The notes under the pieces are model-generated. The model saw nothing but the letters and a program-made list of their open reading frames with translations, made no database searches and was not told the DNA's origin. 64,000 bases of DNA from Chthoniobacteraceae bacterium (GTDB taxonomy: Bacteria; Verrucomicrobiota; Verrucomicrobiia; Chthoniobacterales; Chthoniobacteraceae): assembly GCA_947449735.1 (NCBI GenBank), contig CANFTB010000015.1:22107-86106 (forward strand), written 5' to 3'. Positions 35,547 through 44,774 of the stretch are shown in pieces. The stretch's first letter is position 1. Each line of letters opens with the position of its first letter. The position numbers and the translations under genes are program-made.

Positions 35547-35751
35547 GAGGGAACCCTACCAATTCGCAACCGCCGCAACAACGCAACAGGCGCTTGAAGT
35601 TGGCATTTTGCCTGATCTTTTTGGCCGAACTTTTGGCACGTATGGGAGAGGACGCACGACTCCAGAGAAAAAACGTCTGTTTAAGCCTTCGAGAACACCG
35701 AAACAGCCATTTCAAGTCTTTCGCCACCGCTTCGGATAAAGTTTTCCAAAC

Positions 35752-35769
35752 TTAGCAATATTTTGCTAA
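35752..35769. promoter_or_regulatory. Palindrome TTAGCAA-N4-TTGCTAA upstream of the DUF1501 operon
   Basis: Perfect 7-bp inverted repeat with a TATT centre, 73 nt before the DUF1501 ATG, in the 296-bp region between the divergent M20 peptidase and the operon. Its AT-rich symmetry suits a dimeric repressor or activator. It may be the operator of the operon, but no regulator gene lies next to it. Confidence 0.4.
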
Positions 35770-35842
35770 CAATACCGCCCGGTTGCGATTGTTCCACTTA
35801 ACCACTCAGAAAATCCGCACCAAGTTAACCTAATATACACGT

Positions 35843-37165
35843 ATGGACTCGAACCCGTCACCCCATTCGATGCCTTTCAACAAGCCTTCCCGCCGCGAAT
35901 TCCTTTATGCAGGTCTCGCAGGAAGCCTCGGGCTCACCCTCGGAGACCTCCTCAAACTGCGCGCGGCCGAGGCCGAAGCGGCGGCTCCCCTGGTGGCCAA
36001 GGCGGACTCGCTGATCCACATTTTCCTCCCCGGCGGCGCCGCGGCCCAGGAAATGTGGGATCCAAAACCCCTCGCTCCCTCTGAGTATCGCGGACCGCTC
36101 GGCACGGTGGACACCGTCATCCCCGGCGTAAAGTTCTCCCAGTACCTCAAGAACACGGCCAAAATCGCGGACAAGCTGACAGTGGTACGGTCCATGACCC
36201 ACGGAGAGGCCGCCCACGAGCGCGGAACCCACAACATGTTCACGGGTTACCGTCCGTCGCCCGCCCTTGCGTATCCCTCCATCGGGTCGGTTGTTTCCCA
36301 CGAACTGGGTTCCCGCAAGCAGCTTCCCGCCTACGTCTGCGTGCCGAACGTTCCGAATGAATTTGCAGGCACAGGCTACCTCTCGACGGCCTTCGGTCCC
36401 TTCGCCCTCGGCAGCGAGCCTTCCTCTGACGCCTTCAAGGTGCGCGATCTTTCGCTGCCCACGACGGTCTCCCCGGAGCGTTTCGACCGCCGCCGGTCCA
36501 TTCTGGACACCGTGGATTCCCATTTCCGTTATCTCGAGCAGTCCGACGCGCTCCGCGCCATGGATTCGTTCTACGAGGCCGCGTACGCGATGATCAGCTC
36601 ACCGTCCGCCCGCGAAGCGTTCAACCTCGCCGCAGAGCCGGCCAAGGTTCGCGACACCTACGGACGCCATATCGCAGGCCAGCGCATGCTCATGGCGCGC
36701 CGTCTCGTTGAGAGCGGTGTCCGCGTGGTTTCCGTGACCTTCGGCGGCTGGGACCACCACACCAGCATCGCCCGCGCCATCGAAACCAACGCCACACCGT
36801 TCGACCAGGCGTTCGCCGCCCTCATCGCCGACCTCGACCAGAGGGGAATGCTTGAGCGCACGATGGTCATGGTGAGCTCGGAATTCGGACGCACTCCGAA
36901 GATCAACAAGGACGCAGGCCGCGACCACTGGCCGCGCGTCTTCTCCGTGGCCTTCGCGGGCGGCGGTTTCAAGCGCGGCTTGATCTACGGATCCTCCGAC
37001 GCCACCGGCGCCGAGCCCGATTCAAATCCGCTGAGCGTCGAAAACATGTCCGCCACGGTCTTCAACCAGCTCGGGATCAACCCAGAGAAGCATCTGATTG
37101 CTCCCGGCGGCCGCCCCGCCGCGATCGTGAAGGACGGCACCGTTGTTTCAGATCTACTCGTTTAA
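35843..37165 (+). CDS. DUF1501 protein, Tat-exported sulfatase-like
   Basis: 440 residues. The N-terminus carries a twin-arginine signal (KPSRREFLYAGLAG, hydrophobic to about residue 40). DUF1501 is a sulfatase/alkaline-phosphatase-like family of Planctomycetes and Verrucomicrobia without a proven reaction. Family features: HIFLPGGAAAQEMWDPKP, RGTHNMFTGYRPSPALAYPS, VVSVTFGGWDHHTSI with the conserved WDHH, and SSEFGRTPKINKDAGRDHWP, the metal-site-like end. First gene of a four-gene operon; the PPC-domain protein begins 6 nt after its stop, so the two are certainly co-transcribed. Confidence 0.9.
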   Translation: MDSNPSPHSMPFNKPSRREFLYAGLAGSLGLTLGDLLKLRAAEAEAAAPLVAKADSLIHIFLPGGAAAQEMWDPKPLAPSEYRGPLGTVDTVIPGVKFSQYLKNTAKIADKLTVVRSMTHGEAAHERGTHNMFTGYRPSPALAYPSIGSVVSHELGSRKQLPAYVCVPNVPNEFAGTGYLSTAFGPFALGSEPSSDAFKVRDLSLPTTVSPERFDRRRSILDTVDSHFRYLEQSDALRAMDSFYEAAYAMISSPSAREAFNLAAEPAKVRDTYGRHIAGQRMLMARRLVESGVRVVSVTFGGWDHHTSIARAIETNATPFDQAFAALIADLDQRGMLERTMVMVSSEFGRTPKINKDAGRDHWPRVFSVAFAGGGFKRGLIYGSSDATGAEPDSNPLSVENMSATVFNQLGINPEKHLIAPGGRPAAIVKDGTVVSDLLV

Positions 37166-37171
37166 AGTAAC

Positions 37172-40075
37172 ATGCGACAGAACCGCCCCCCAGCCGGAAA
37201 GTCAAAAGCGCGCGCCTGCATCCGCCATGCGGCCATTGCAGCGACTGTTTGTTTGAGCAGCGTCACCGCGTTCGCGGGGACGCCCAGAGTTAGCCATGCC
37301 TTCCCCGCAGTCGCGCAGCGCGGCGCGGAGCAGGAGGTGGTTTTCTCAGGCTCAAACCTTTCCGACGCGAGGACGGTTCTGTTCGACGCCCCGGGGTTTG
37401 AAGTCACCTCCGTCAAAGCGGAGGCCAGCCGGTATACGGTGAAAGTCCGGGTGCCGGCCGATGCCGATCTCGGGGAACACCGCTGCCGGGTGGTCACTGA
37501 GTCAGGGATCGCCGACCTGCGCCTTTTCTTTGTCACCCCCTTCCCGGTGGTAGAAGAGGCAAACCCGAAAGCTCCTGCACGCGCGGCGATCGCACAGGCC
37601 GCCCGCGTGGCGAAGGCCGCAAAACTCGCAGCCAAGGCCGCAGAGGATGCCGCTGCAGCAGCAACCGCCGCCGCAAAAGCAGCGAAGGCCACGCCTCCCC
37701 CCGCCCCCGGTGCACCCGCCGCGGCTGCACCAACGGCAGCCGCTCCCGCTCCGGCAGCAAAACCCGCACCCGTGGCGGTACCGCCAGCGCCTGAAGGCCC
37801 TCAGGAACTGGAGCTAAACACAACCGTCTTTGGCCAAACCCAGGGCGAAGACCAAGACTTTTACTCTGTAAAACTCACCAAGGGACAAAGACTGAGCATC
37901 GAAGTCGTCGGCCTCCAGCTGCACACCCAGACGCCCTACGATCCGGAAATCATTCTGGCAAAACCCGACGGCAAGATTCTGAAAACCGTCTCGGGAACGA
38001 CTTTCGGCCGGGGCAATCCGGCCTTCTCGCTGGAAGCTCCCGAGGACGGCGAATACAAGCTCACCATCCGCGATTCCACCCGCAACGGCGCAGGCGAATG
38101 CCAGTACATCATGCACGTGGGCGACTTCGCCCGTCCCCTCGCCTCATTTCCAGCCGGCGGCCCTGCGGGAAAGCCTACGGAATTCACCTTGCTGGGTGAC
38201 CCGAAAGGACCGATCCAGGTCAAGGCCTCGCCCGGAACCACGCCCGACTCCATTGGGGGCGTCTTCCCCGTCTCCGGCACGGTCTCTCCGACCCCCGTTC
38301 TGGCGAGAATATCGGACCTTCCCAACATTCTGGAATCTGGCTCTCAGCGCGCCACAGCCGCAGAAGCCACGGGCCCAGCGACTGCTCTGCCGGCGGCTTT
38401 CAACGGCGTCCTTTCCAAAGACAAGGAGCGCGATTTCTTTCGCGTCTCAGCGAAAAAGGGGCAGATTTACGAACTGACAATCTACGGGAGGTCGCTGCGC
38501 TCCCCCATCGACAGCGTGCTCACCGTGCACGATGCGAAGGGCGCGCAAATCGCGCTCAACGACGACAATGGCACGCCGGACAGTTTCCTGCGCTGGACAG
38601 CCCCCGCAGACGGCGAGTTCGTCTTCGGAGTGCGCGACCAGTTGGACCGAGGCGGCCCGCTTTTCAGCTACCGCCTGGAGGCAGTTCTAGCCTCGCCGAG
38701 GGTGAAAATGTGGCTTCCCGAGATGACGATCAACTCCTCACAGGACCGCCGCTCCATCGTGGTTCCGCAGGGCAACAGGTACGCGACTCTGGTGCGAGTG
38801 AAGCGCGAGGATTGGGCCGGTTCGATCCGTTTGGAACCGTTGAACCTTCCGCCCAACGTACAGGCCCAGTCGGGCACCATGGACAAGACGGTGGATACCC
38901 TCGCAATGGTTTTCGAGGCCTCCCCGAATGCTCCACTCACGCAGAAGCTGATCTCCATGTCGGGAGCCCCCGCGGAAACCGTTGAGGGAGCTCAGCCGAG
39001 CTTTAAGATCGAGCATATCATCAGCCCCTGTGAGAACGGAAACCAAAAGCCGTACTACACGCTGAAGGAAAGCTCCATCGCGATGGCGGTCACCGCTCCG
39101 ATCCCCGCACGGATCGACGTCGATGAACCGAAGGCGCCGGCGATCCGCGCAGGCCAGTTTCCCTTAAAGGTGAAGATCCAACGCACCGGCGAATTCAAAG
39201 GTCCCGTGGAAGTCTTCCTTTTGCACTCGCCAACCGGCATAGCGACTGCAGGTTCGGTGAAAATTCCAGCCGAGGCATCGGAGGGGATCCTCAACCTGAG
39301 CGTCGGAGCCGACGCTCCCCTCAAAAAGTGGACCCTTTGCGTCACGGCGAACGCAGACTTTGGCAAGGGGCAGACCTGGTTCAGCTCCGGACTTTTTGAA
39401 CTGGAAGTCTCCGAAGCGCCGTTTACGGGAAGCCTGGTACGGACCTCGCTTTCACAAGGAGGGACCACCCAGATGAAGCTCAAGCTCGAGCAGAAGAATG
39501 CCTTTGAAGGAAAGGCGAAGGTTGAGCTCATGGGACTGCCCAACGGCGTGACGGCCGAACCGCAGGAGGTCACAACCGACACCAAGGAAGTGGTATTCAA
39601 CCTGACGGCAAAGCCCGAGGCGACCGTCGGCATCCAAAAGCAAGTAACCGCTCAGGTGGCCGTCACCAAAAACGGACAGGCTCTGACTGTAAACTGTGCC
39701 GCAGGAGGCGTGGTGCGCGTTGACAAGGGGGAACCAGGTGCGAAACCCGCCCCGATCGCCGTCGCGAATGCAGCCGGCGCACCAGCTCCGGCGACTCCGC
39801 CCCCCGCGGCAGCTCCTGCTCCCGCTGCCAAGCCGACGGCCCCTGCTCCGAGCGCGACACAGCCGACGCCTCCCGCTCCGGCGCCGGCAGCAGCTGCGAA
39901 GCCTCAAACACCTGCACCTGCACCTGCACCTGCACCTGCACCTGCACCTGCACCTGCACCTGCACCCGCACCCGCAGCGCCCAAGCCGGCAGCCCCTGCC
40001 CCCGCTGCTCCGACCACCCCCGCAGCGGCTACCGCCCCTGTTCCCGTAAACGCCTCAACCCCCGCCGCAAAATGA
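37172..40075 (+). CDS. Secreted PPC-domain protein with Ala/Pro-rich segments
   Basis: 967 residues. A signal peptide covers about 1-36. An IPT/TIG-like domain follows (about 40-125, QRGAEQEVVFSGSNLSD). Residues about 130-215 are an Ala-rich then Pro/Ala-rich stretch (ARVAKAAKLAAKAAEDAAAA) placed where relatives have a short acidic EPN-type linker. Two pre-peptidase C-terminal (PPC) type domains come next (DQDFYSVKLTKGQRLSIEV near 225 and ERDFFRVSAKKGQIYELTI near 420). A long beta-rich region leads to a C-terminal tail of about 100 residues that is almost only Ala, Pro and Lys. Its stop overlaps the start of the next gene (ATGA). It is likely an extracytoplasmic partner of the DUF1549 protein; the role is unknown. 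Confidence 0.8.
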   Translation: MRQNRPPAGKSKARACIRHAAIAATVCLSSVTAFAGTPRVSHAFPAVAQRGAEQEVVFSGSNLSDARTVLFDAPGFEVTSVKAEASRYTVKVRVPADADLGEHRCRVVTESGIADLRLFFVTPFPVVEEANPKAPARAAIAQAARVAKAAKLAAKAAEDAAAAATAAAKAAKATPPPAPGAPAAAAPTAAAPAPAAKPAPVAVPPAPEGPQELELNTTVFGQTQGEDQDFYSVKLTKGQRLSIEVVGLQLHTQTPYDPEIILAKPDGKILKTVSGTTFGRGNPAFSLEAPEDGEYKLTIRDSTRNGAGECQYIMHVGDFARPLASFPAGGPAGKPTEFTLLGDPKGPIQVKASPGTTPDSIGGVFPVSGTVSPTPVLARISDLPNILESGSQRATAAEATGPATALPAAFNGVLSKDKERDFFRVSAKKGQIYELTIYGRSLRSPIDSVLTVHDAKGAQIALNDDNGTPDSFLRWTAPADGEFVFGVRDQLDRGGPLFSYRLEAVLASPRVKMWLPEMTINSSQDRRSIVVPQGNRYATLVRVKREDWAGSIRLEPLNLPPNVQAQSGTMDKTVDTLAMVFEASPNAPLTQKLISMSGAPAETVEGAQPSFKIEHIISPCENGNQKPYYTLKESSIAMAVTAPIPARIDVDEPKAPAIRAGQFPLKVKIQRTGEFKGPVEVFLLHSPTGIATAGSVKIPAEASEGILNLSVGADAPLKKWTLCVTANADFGKGQTWFSSGLFELEVSEAPFTGSLVRTSLSQGGTTQMKLKLEQKNAFEGKAKVELMGLPNGVTAEPQEVTTDTKEVVFNLTAKPEATVGIQKQVTAQVAVTKNGQALTVNCAAGGVVRVDKGEPGAKPAPIAVANAAGAPAPATPPPAAAPAPAAKPTAPAPSATQPTPPAPAPAAAAKPQTPAPAPAPAPAPAPAPAPAPAPAAPKPAAPAPAAPTTPAAATAPVPVNASTPAAK
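39909..39974 (+). repeat. In-frame hexanucleotide microsatellite (CACCTG)9 plus two CACCCG units
   Basis: Nine perfect copies of CACCTG followed by two CACCCG copies, coding alternate Ala and Pro in the C-terminal tail of the PPC protein. The exact identity of the units, in a tail that is otherwise coded with mixed Ala/Pro codons, points to recent slippage expansion; copy number changes would not alter frame. Confidence 0.9.
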
Positions 40076-42492
40076 CGCGTAGCAATCTCTTCTACTCCAG
40101 CCTGAGCGTTGGCCTCCTCTCCCTCGCGCCCTCCCTGCTTCAGGGAGCACCAGTCCTCGAGGTTTTTCCAGCCGATGCCCACTTGCGCAGCAAGCTCGAC
40201 CGCCAGGCTTTCGTCGTACGGGTCATTCAGGACAACGGAATCCATCTGGACGTTACCAGCGACGCCAAGCTGACCCTCGAAGACCCGTCCAAGGCAGTCC
40301 TGACCAAAAACGAGGTCGCTCCGAAAGCCGAGGGCTCCACAAAGATTAAGGTACAGTGGAAAAACCTCTCTGCATCGGTTCCCCTCACCGTCGAAAAGCC
40401 CGACTTCGAGCCCACGGTCTCCTTCCGAAAGGATGTGATGCCGGTCTTCATGAAGGCGGAGTGCAACCGCTGCCACGGAGCTGCCCGCGGCCAGGACGGA
40501 TTCAAACTTTCGCTCTGGGGTTTTGACCCGGACGCCGACTATTTCAGAATCACCCGCGAACAGCCGGGACGCCGCGTGAATCTGGCGGTGCCGGAGGAGT
40601 CGCTTCTTCTGACCAAATCCGACGGAGAGGCCGCACACACTGGTGGAAAGCGGTTTGAAAAGGGCAGCCCCCTCTACCACACGATGCTGCGCTGGCTCAA
40701 GGCGGGCGCCCCCGACGACCCCAAGGATTTGGTTCAGCTCAAGTCCGTCGAAATCACCCCCGGCTCCCTCGTGCTCGAGGGACCGGAGCAGAAATTCCGG
40801 ATGAACGTCCGGGCGAACTACGCCGACGGATCGACACGCGACGTCACCTCCACCGCGCTGTTCCTCTCCAACAACGAGGGGACGGCAAAAGTCGACGCAG
40901 AGGGCGTCCTCACGACCGGTCTTCGCGGCGAGGCCTTCGTCATGGCGCGCTACGGCTCCTTTACCGTAGGAGTCCCGGTCATTGTCCTCCCGAAGAATCT
41001 CAAGTTCGAGTGGCCGAAGGTCGAGGAGCGCAACGAAATCGACAAGCTGGTGAATGCCAAGCTGCGCAACATGCGCATGAGCCCAAGCGAGTTCTGCGAC
41101 GACCTCACCTTCCTGCGCAGGGCCTACATTGACATCACTGGAACCCTCCCCCCCTTGGAGCGGGTTATCGCGTTCCGGGACGACAAGGATGCCGCCAAGC
41201 GCGAGAAGCTTGTGGATGAACTCCTGAAGCAACCTGGGTTCATCGACCTCTGGACCCTTAAATGGGCGGACCTCCTGCAGATCCGCACCATTAATAACCA
41301 GTCCTACAACAAGACGGTCCAGCTTTACCACAACTGGCTGAGAGACCAGATGCTCTCCGGAGTCCCCCTCAACCAGCTGGCGGCCAAGCTCCTCACCGCC
41401 ACGGGTTCCAACATCGAAAATCCCGCGGCGACCTTCTACTCCTTGGAACTGGACCCGATCCGCGTTACCGAAGACGCCGCTCAGGCAATGCTCGGCATCC
41501 GCATCCAGTGTGCCCAGTGCCACAACCACCCCTTCGACCGTTGGTCGATGAGCGACTACCGCGGCTTCATGGCGTTCTTCATGCAGGTCGGCCGCAAGGC
41601 GGGCGAGGATCCCCGCGAGAAAATCATCTATAACGCGGGCGGCGGTGAAGCCGTGCACCCCGTCGGAGGCAAGGCCGTGCCGCCCAAGTTCCCCGGTGGA
41701 GAAGAACCGGACGTCAAAGGCAAGGACCGCCGCGAAGTCCTTGCGCAGTGGCTAGCCGACCCGTCCAATCCGTGGTTCGCCAAACACATGGCAAACTTGG
41801 TCTGGGCCCAGCTCATGGGAGTGGGAATCGTCAGCCCCGTGGACGATATCCGCATTTCCAACCCCGCCTCGAACCAGCCCCTTCTGGACTACCTTGCAAA
41901 GCGCCTGGTGGAATACAACTTTGACATCCGCAAGCTGGCCAAAGAGATCACCTTGTCGGCCACATACCATCGCTCCACACGCTCGAACGAAACCAACGAG
42001 CTCGACACCCGGAATTACGCAAAGGCAACCATCCGCCGCATGCGCGCCGAGGTCCTGCTTGACGCCATCGCCGACGCCTCCGGAAATTCGGCCAAGCACA
42101 CCGGTCTGTCCCAGGGCATGAGGGCGGTGGAAGTCGCCGATGCCAAGAAGACCAACTACTTCATGACCACGTTCGGCCGCGCAACCCGCGACAACGTGTG
42201 TGCCCGGGACGAAGTTAGCCCCACCCTCTCCCAGGCGCTGCACCTTCTGACCGGCGACACGGTCGAGGGTAACATGAAGGCAGGCAATCTTGTCGCAAAG
42301 CTTCTCACTTCCGGAAAAAAGCCGACAGAGGTCATGCAGGAACTCTATCTCCGTGTGATCGGCCGCCCCCCCACAACAGAGGAAGCCAGCGCGCTGGAAG
42401 CTCTTTTCAGCGACGAAGCGCAAACCAAGGCGACCTTGGAAGACATCCAGTGGGCCTTGCTCAATTCCAAGGAATTCATCTTTAACCACTAA
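40072..42492 (+). CDS. DUF1549/DUF1553 protein with Big-like domain and CxxCH motifs
   Basis: 806 residues. A signal peptide covers about 1-25. A heme-c-like CNRCHG site lies at residue 131 within a PSCyt1-like segment, with EESLLLTKSDGEAAHTGG and a YHTMLRWLKAG end. A Big_2-like domain follows (LEGPEQKFRMNVRANYADGS). DUF1549 begins at FLRRAYIDITGTLPPLERV (about 350-560) and contains a second CxxCH in CAQCHNHPFDRWSM. DUF1553 follows from about 565 to the end (NLVWAQLMGVGIVSPVDDIR, STRSNETN and SQALHLLTGDTV). These proteins are abundant in Planctomycetes and of unproven function, possibly membrane-linked electron carriers. It overlaps the upstream gene by 4 nt and the next gene starts 4 nt after its stop. 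Confidence 0.9.
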   Translation: MTRSNLFYSSLSVGLLSLAPSLLQGAPVLEVFPADAHLRSKLDRQAFVVRVIQDNGIHLDVTSDAKLTLEDPSKAVLTKNEVAPKAEGSTKIKVQWKNLSASVPLTVEKPDFEPTVSFRKDVMPVFMKAECNRCHGAARGQDGFKLSLWGFDPDADYFRITREQPGRRVNLAVPEESLLLTKSDGEAAHTGGKRFEKGSPLYHTMLRWLKAGAPDDPKDLVQLKSVEITPGSLVLEGPEQKFRMNVRANYADGSTRDVTSTALFLSNNEGTAKVDAEGVLTTGLRGEAFVMARYGSFTVGVPVIVLPKNLKFEWPKVEERNEIDKLVNAKLRNMRMSPSEFCDDLTFLRRAYIDITGTLPPLERVIAFRDDKDAAKREKLVDELLKQPGFIDLWTLKWADLLQIRTINNQSYNKTVQLYHNWLRDQMLSGVPLNQLAAKLLTATGSNIENPAATFYSLELDPIRVTEDAAQAMLGIRIQCAQCHNHPFDRWSMSDYRGFMAFFMQVGRKAGEDPREKIIYNAGGGEAVHPVGGKAVPPKFPGGEEPDVKGKDRREVLAQWLADPSNPWFAKHMANLVWAQLMGVGIVSPVDDIRISNPASNQPLLDYLAKRLVEYNFDIRKLAKEITLSATYHRSTRSNETNELDTRNYAKATIRRMRAEVLLDAIADASGNSAKHTGLSQGMRAVEVADAKKTNYFMTTFGRATRDNVCARDEVSPTLSQALHLLTGDTVEGNMKAGNLVAKLLTSGKKPTEVMQELYLRVIGRPPTTEEASALEALFSDEAQTKATLEDIQWALLNSKEFIFNH

Positions 42493-42496
42493 ATCC

Positions 42497-43879
42497 ATGG
42501 TCCTCCGCCGCCTTCTTTTGGGATCCCTGGTAGCAGCCGCTCCCGGACTGACCCACGCAGCTGTTCCCGAAAAAGTGACCTTTGAAGACCACGTTTTGCC
42601 CATCCTGCAGAACGCGTGCAACAACTGCCACAACCCTGACAAGAAGAAGGCCGGACTAGACCTCACAAACTACTCGGCCACCCTTCAAGGTTCCGACGGA
42701 GGCAAGGTAGTGAAGCCTGGCGATGCGGCATCCAGCATGCTGCTGAAGTGCGTCAAGGGCACCGAGGAACCGGTCATGCCTCCCAAGGGTGACCGCCTGA
42801 GTGCCAATGACATTGCGGTGATCGAGAAGTGGATCGCCACCCGCGCGCTCGAGTCCATGAACAGCAAGGGTGCTCCCGTCGCGAACAACGTGGCGGCCGC
42901 CGCGGTGAGCCTGACCCGCCCCTCGGGTCCGCCCCCGATGCCGGGCAACCTTTCCAAGGACGGCATTCTTGCAACCCCGAATTCCAACGCGGTGATCGCC
43001 CTCGCGGCAAGCCCCTGGGCGCCGGTGACGGCCGTGGGAGGGCAGAAGCAGGTTCTCCTTTACCACTCAGACACCCTCGAACTCCTCGGAGTGCTTCCGT
43101 TTCCCGAGGGCCTCCCGACCATCGTTCGGTTTTCACGGAACGGCGAACTGGTGATGGCCGGCGGCGGAGTCGGAGCCAAGTCGGGCAAGGTGGCCCTCTG
43201 GAGAATCTCGACAGGCGAGCGCATTGCTACCGTCGGAAACGAGGTGGACCAGGTGCTGGCCGCGGATCTGAGCCCCGACCAGACCACCATCGCGCTCGGC
43301 GGCCCCAACCGGTTGGTAAAGTTTTACAGCACCAAGGACGGCTCCCTGATCCGGTCCAACAAAAAGCACACGGACTGGGTCACCGCCATGGCCTATTCCC
43401 CGGACGGCGCGTATGTGGCCAGCGCAGACCGCGCGGGTGGAATCACCATCTGGGAGGCGGCGACTGGCGCGGAGTCCATCTCGCTTCCGGGGCACAAAAC
43501 GGCGGTCAACGCCCTGGCCTTTCTGCCGGGGCTGCTCGCTTCCGCCGGGCAGGACGGGACCGTGGTGCTGTGGGATGTCGCCGAGGGCAAGGAGCAGAAG
43601 AAATGGACGGCGCACGCCGGTGGATGCGAATTCGTGGACTTCACCCCGGAGGGGAAGATTGTGAGCTGCGGCCGTGACAAGGTGGCAAAGGTTTGGGACC
43701 AGACAGGCAAGGCGCTCCTGACCACCCAGCCCCTGACGGACATCGCCCTGCGAGCGGTTCTCTCCGGAGACACAGTGGTGGCAGGCGATTGGAGCGGCAA
43801 AGTGCAGGCGTTCCTGCTGGCCGACGGCGGAAAGCCGTTCGGTGATGTGGCGCTGAAGCCGGCAACGGCCGCGAAGTAG
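42497..43879 (+). CDS. Cytochrome c-like plus WD40 repeat protein
   Basis: 460 residues. Signal peptide to about residue 22, then a PSCyt1-type cytochrome domain: CNNCHNPDKKKAGLDL with CxxCH at 41-45 and EEPVMPPKGDRLSANDIAVI, where Met in VMPP is a likely distal ligand. The C-terminal 300 residues fold as a WD40 propeller: HTDWVTAMAYSPDGAYVA, GHKTAVNALAFLPGLLASAG and HAGGCEFVDFTPEGKIVSCG are repeat cores, each followed by a WD/WE-type end. Last gene of the DUF1501 operon. The pairing with a DUF1549 protein suggests an extracytoplasmic heme/propeller assembly; the biochemical role is not known. Confidence 0.88.
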   Translation: MVLRRLLLGSLVAAAPGLTHAAVPEKVTFEDHVLPILQNACNNCHNPDKKKAGLDLTNYSATLQGSDGGKVVKPGDAASSMLLKCVKGTEEPVMPPKGDRLSANDIAVIEKWIATRALESMNSKGAPVANNVAAAAVSLTRPSGPPPMPGNLSKDGILATPNSNAVIALAASPWAPVTAVGGQKQVLLYHSDTLELLGVLPFPEGLPTIVRFSRNGELVMAGGGVGAKSGKVALWRISTGERIATVGNEVDQVLAADLSPDQTTIALGGPNRLVKFYSTKDGSLIRSNKKHTDWVTAMAYSPDGAYVASADRAGGITIWEAATGAESISLPGHKTAVNALAFLPGLLASAGQDGTVVLWDVAEGKEQKKWTAHAGGCEFVDFTPEGKIVSCGRDKVAKVWDQTGKALLTTQPLTDIALRAVLSGDTVVAGDWSGKVQAFLLADGGKPFGDVALKPATAAK

Positions 43880-43906
43880 ACGCAGGCTTCCGGACCGGAG
43901 GTGTTC

Positions 43907-43934
43907 GAGCGGAACTCTGTTTTGTCTTCCGCTC
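43907..43934. promoter_or_regulatory. Stem-loop after the WD40 gene
   Basis: An 8-bp perfect inverted repeat GAGCGGAA / TTCCGCTC with a 12-nt loop, 28 nt after the WD40 stop and about 100 nt before the DUF1275 start. No T run follows on the plus strand, so it is at best a factor-dependent terminator or processing signal for the DUF1501 operon. Confidence 0.35.
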
Positions 43935-44033
43935 CCCCTTACAGACTCGCGGTTGGAAACCCGCTTGAGTAGACTCCCGAACAGGGCCGCATTCGCGGAT
44001 CTGCGTCGGGAGGATTCAAGGAAGTTTCAACCA

Positions 44034-44774
44034 TTGAAAAGGGAGCGCCGTACGGCATCAGCAAAAGCGGTTTGCAGTCGTTTTTTTCAAACAAAACACG
44101 GCTGGGTGCTCGGGGCGGGATGCGCGCTGGCCTTCCTCAGTGCGGCAGTAAACGCCTGTTTTTTGATCCAACTGGGCACGTCCGTCGGACACCTCACTGG
44201 TGATGTCTCGCGAGTTGCCGTCGAATTGATGTCCGCTCAGAAGGGGCTTCACCAAAGCCTCGCGAATCTGGTGTCAGCCACGCTCGGATTCCTAGCGGGA
44301 GCCACCTCTGCGGGCTTCTTCATCCACCACCCCGACCTTGAAATCTCCCGCCCCTACGGGAGGGCCATCATTCTCATCGGACTCTGCTTCGGAGCCTCGC
44401 AATGCACACTGGCCGTCTCTCCCGCCGGTGCGATCGGCCTGACGGCTTTCGGATGCGGTCTTCAAAATGCACTCGCAACGCACTACAAGGGAACCATCCT
44501 CCGGACGACGCACGTGACGGGCCTGCTGACGGACCTCGGGAGCAACCTGGGACTCCGCCTTAGGGGCGTTGACGTGAACCGATGGAGGATCCTCGTTCCC
44601 CTCCTGCTCGTCCTGTCCTTCTTTACCGGAGCGATCGCGGGCTCAGGGCTTGTTCTTAGGGGCACCCGGAGCCCCCTTCTGATCCTGTCCGGACTTTACC
44701 TTGCCGGAGGGCTCGGATGGAGCCTCCTTAAGCACAGGTTGCTGCAGAAGTTGAAACGGCGACGCAGTCTCTGA
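44034..44774 (+). CDS. DUF1275 (YoaK-like) membrane protein
   Basis: 246 residues from the TTG at 44034, preceded by AAGGAAG nine bases upstream; an earlier TTG at 43953 is possible but has no ribosome binding site, and no ATG lies in the N-terminal part. It has six or so hydrophobic helices: about 26-44, 68-92, 102-124, 126-150, 185-208 and 215-235. DUF1275 signature segments are ACFLIQLGTSVGHLTGD, LGFLAGATSAGFF and NALATHYKGTILRTTHVTG. The function of DUF1275 is unknown. Its last 44 codons overlap the 3' end of the minus-strand secretin-like gene. Confidence 0.75.
   Translation: MKRERRTASAKAVCSRFFQTKHGWVLGAGCALAFLSAAVNACFLIQLGTSVGHLTGDVSRVAVELMSAQKGLHQSLANLVSATLGFLAGATSAGFFIHHPDLEISRPYGRAIILIGLCFGASQCTLAVSPAGAIGLTAFGCGLQNALATHYKGTILRTTHVTGLLTDLGSNLGLRLRGVDVNRWRILVPLLLVLSFFTGAIAGSGLVLRGTRSPLLILSGLYLAGGLGWSLLKHRLLQKLKRRRSL

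Noticed and set aside
39904..41658. Long minus-strand open frame (584 codons) opposite the PPC and DUF1549 genes
   Set aside because: It is antisense to two conserved genes, repetitive where the Ala/Pro tail lies, and shows no family motifs. High GC lengthens shadow frames.
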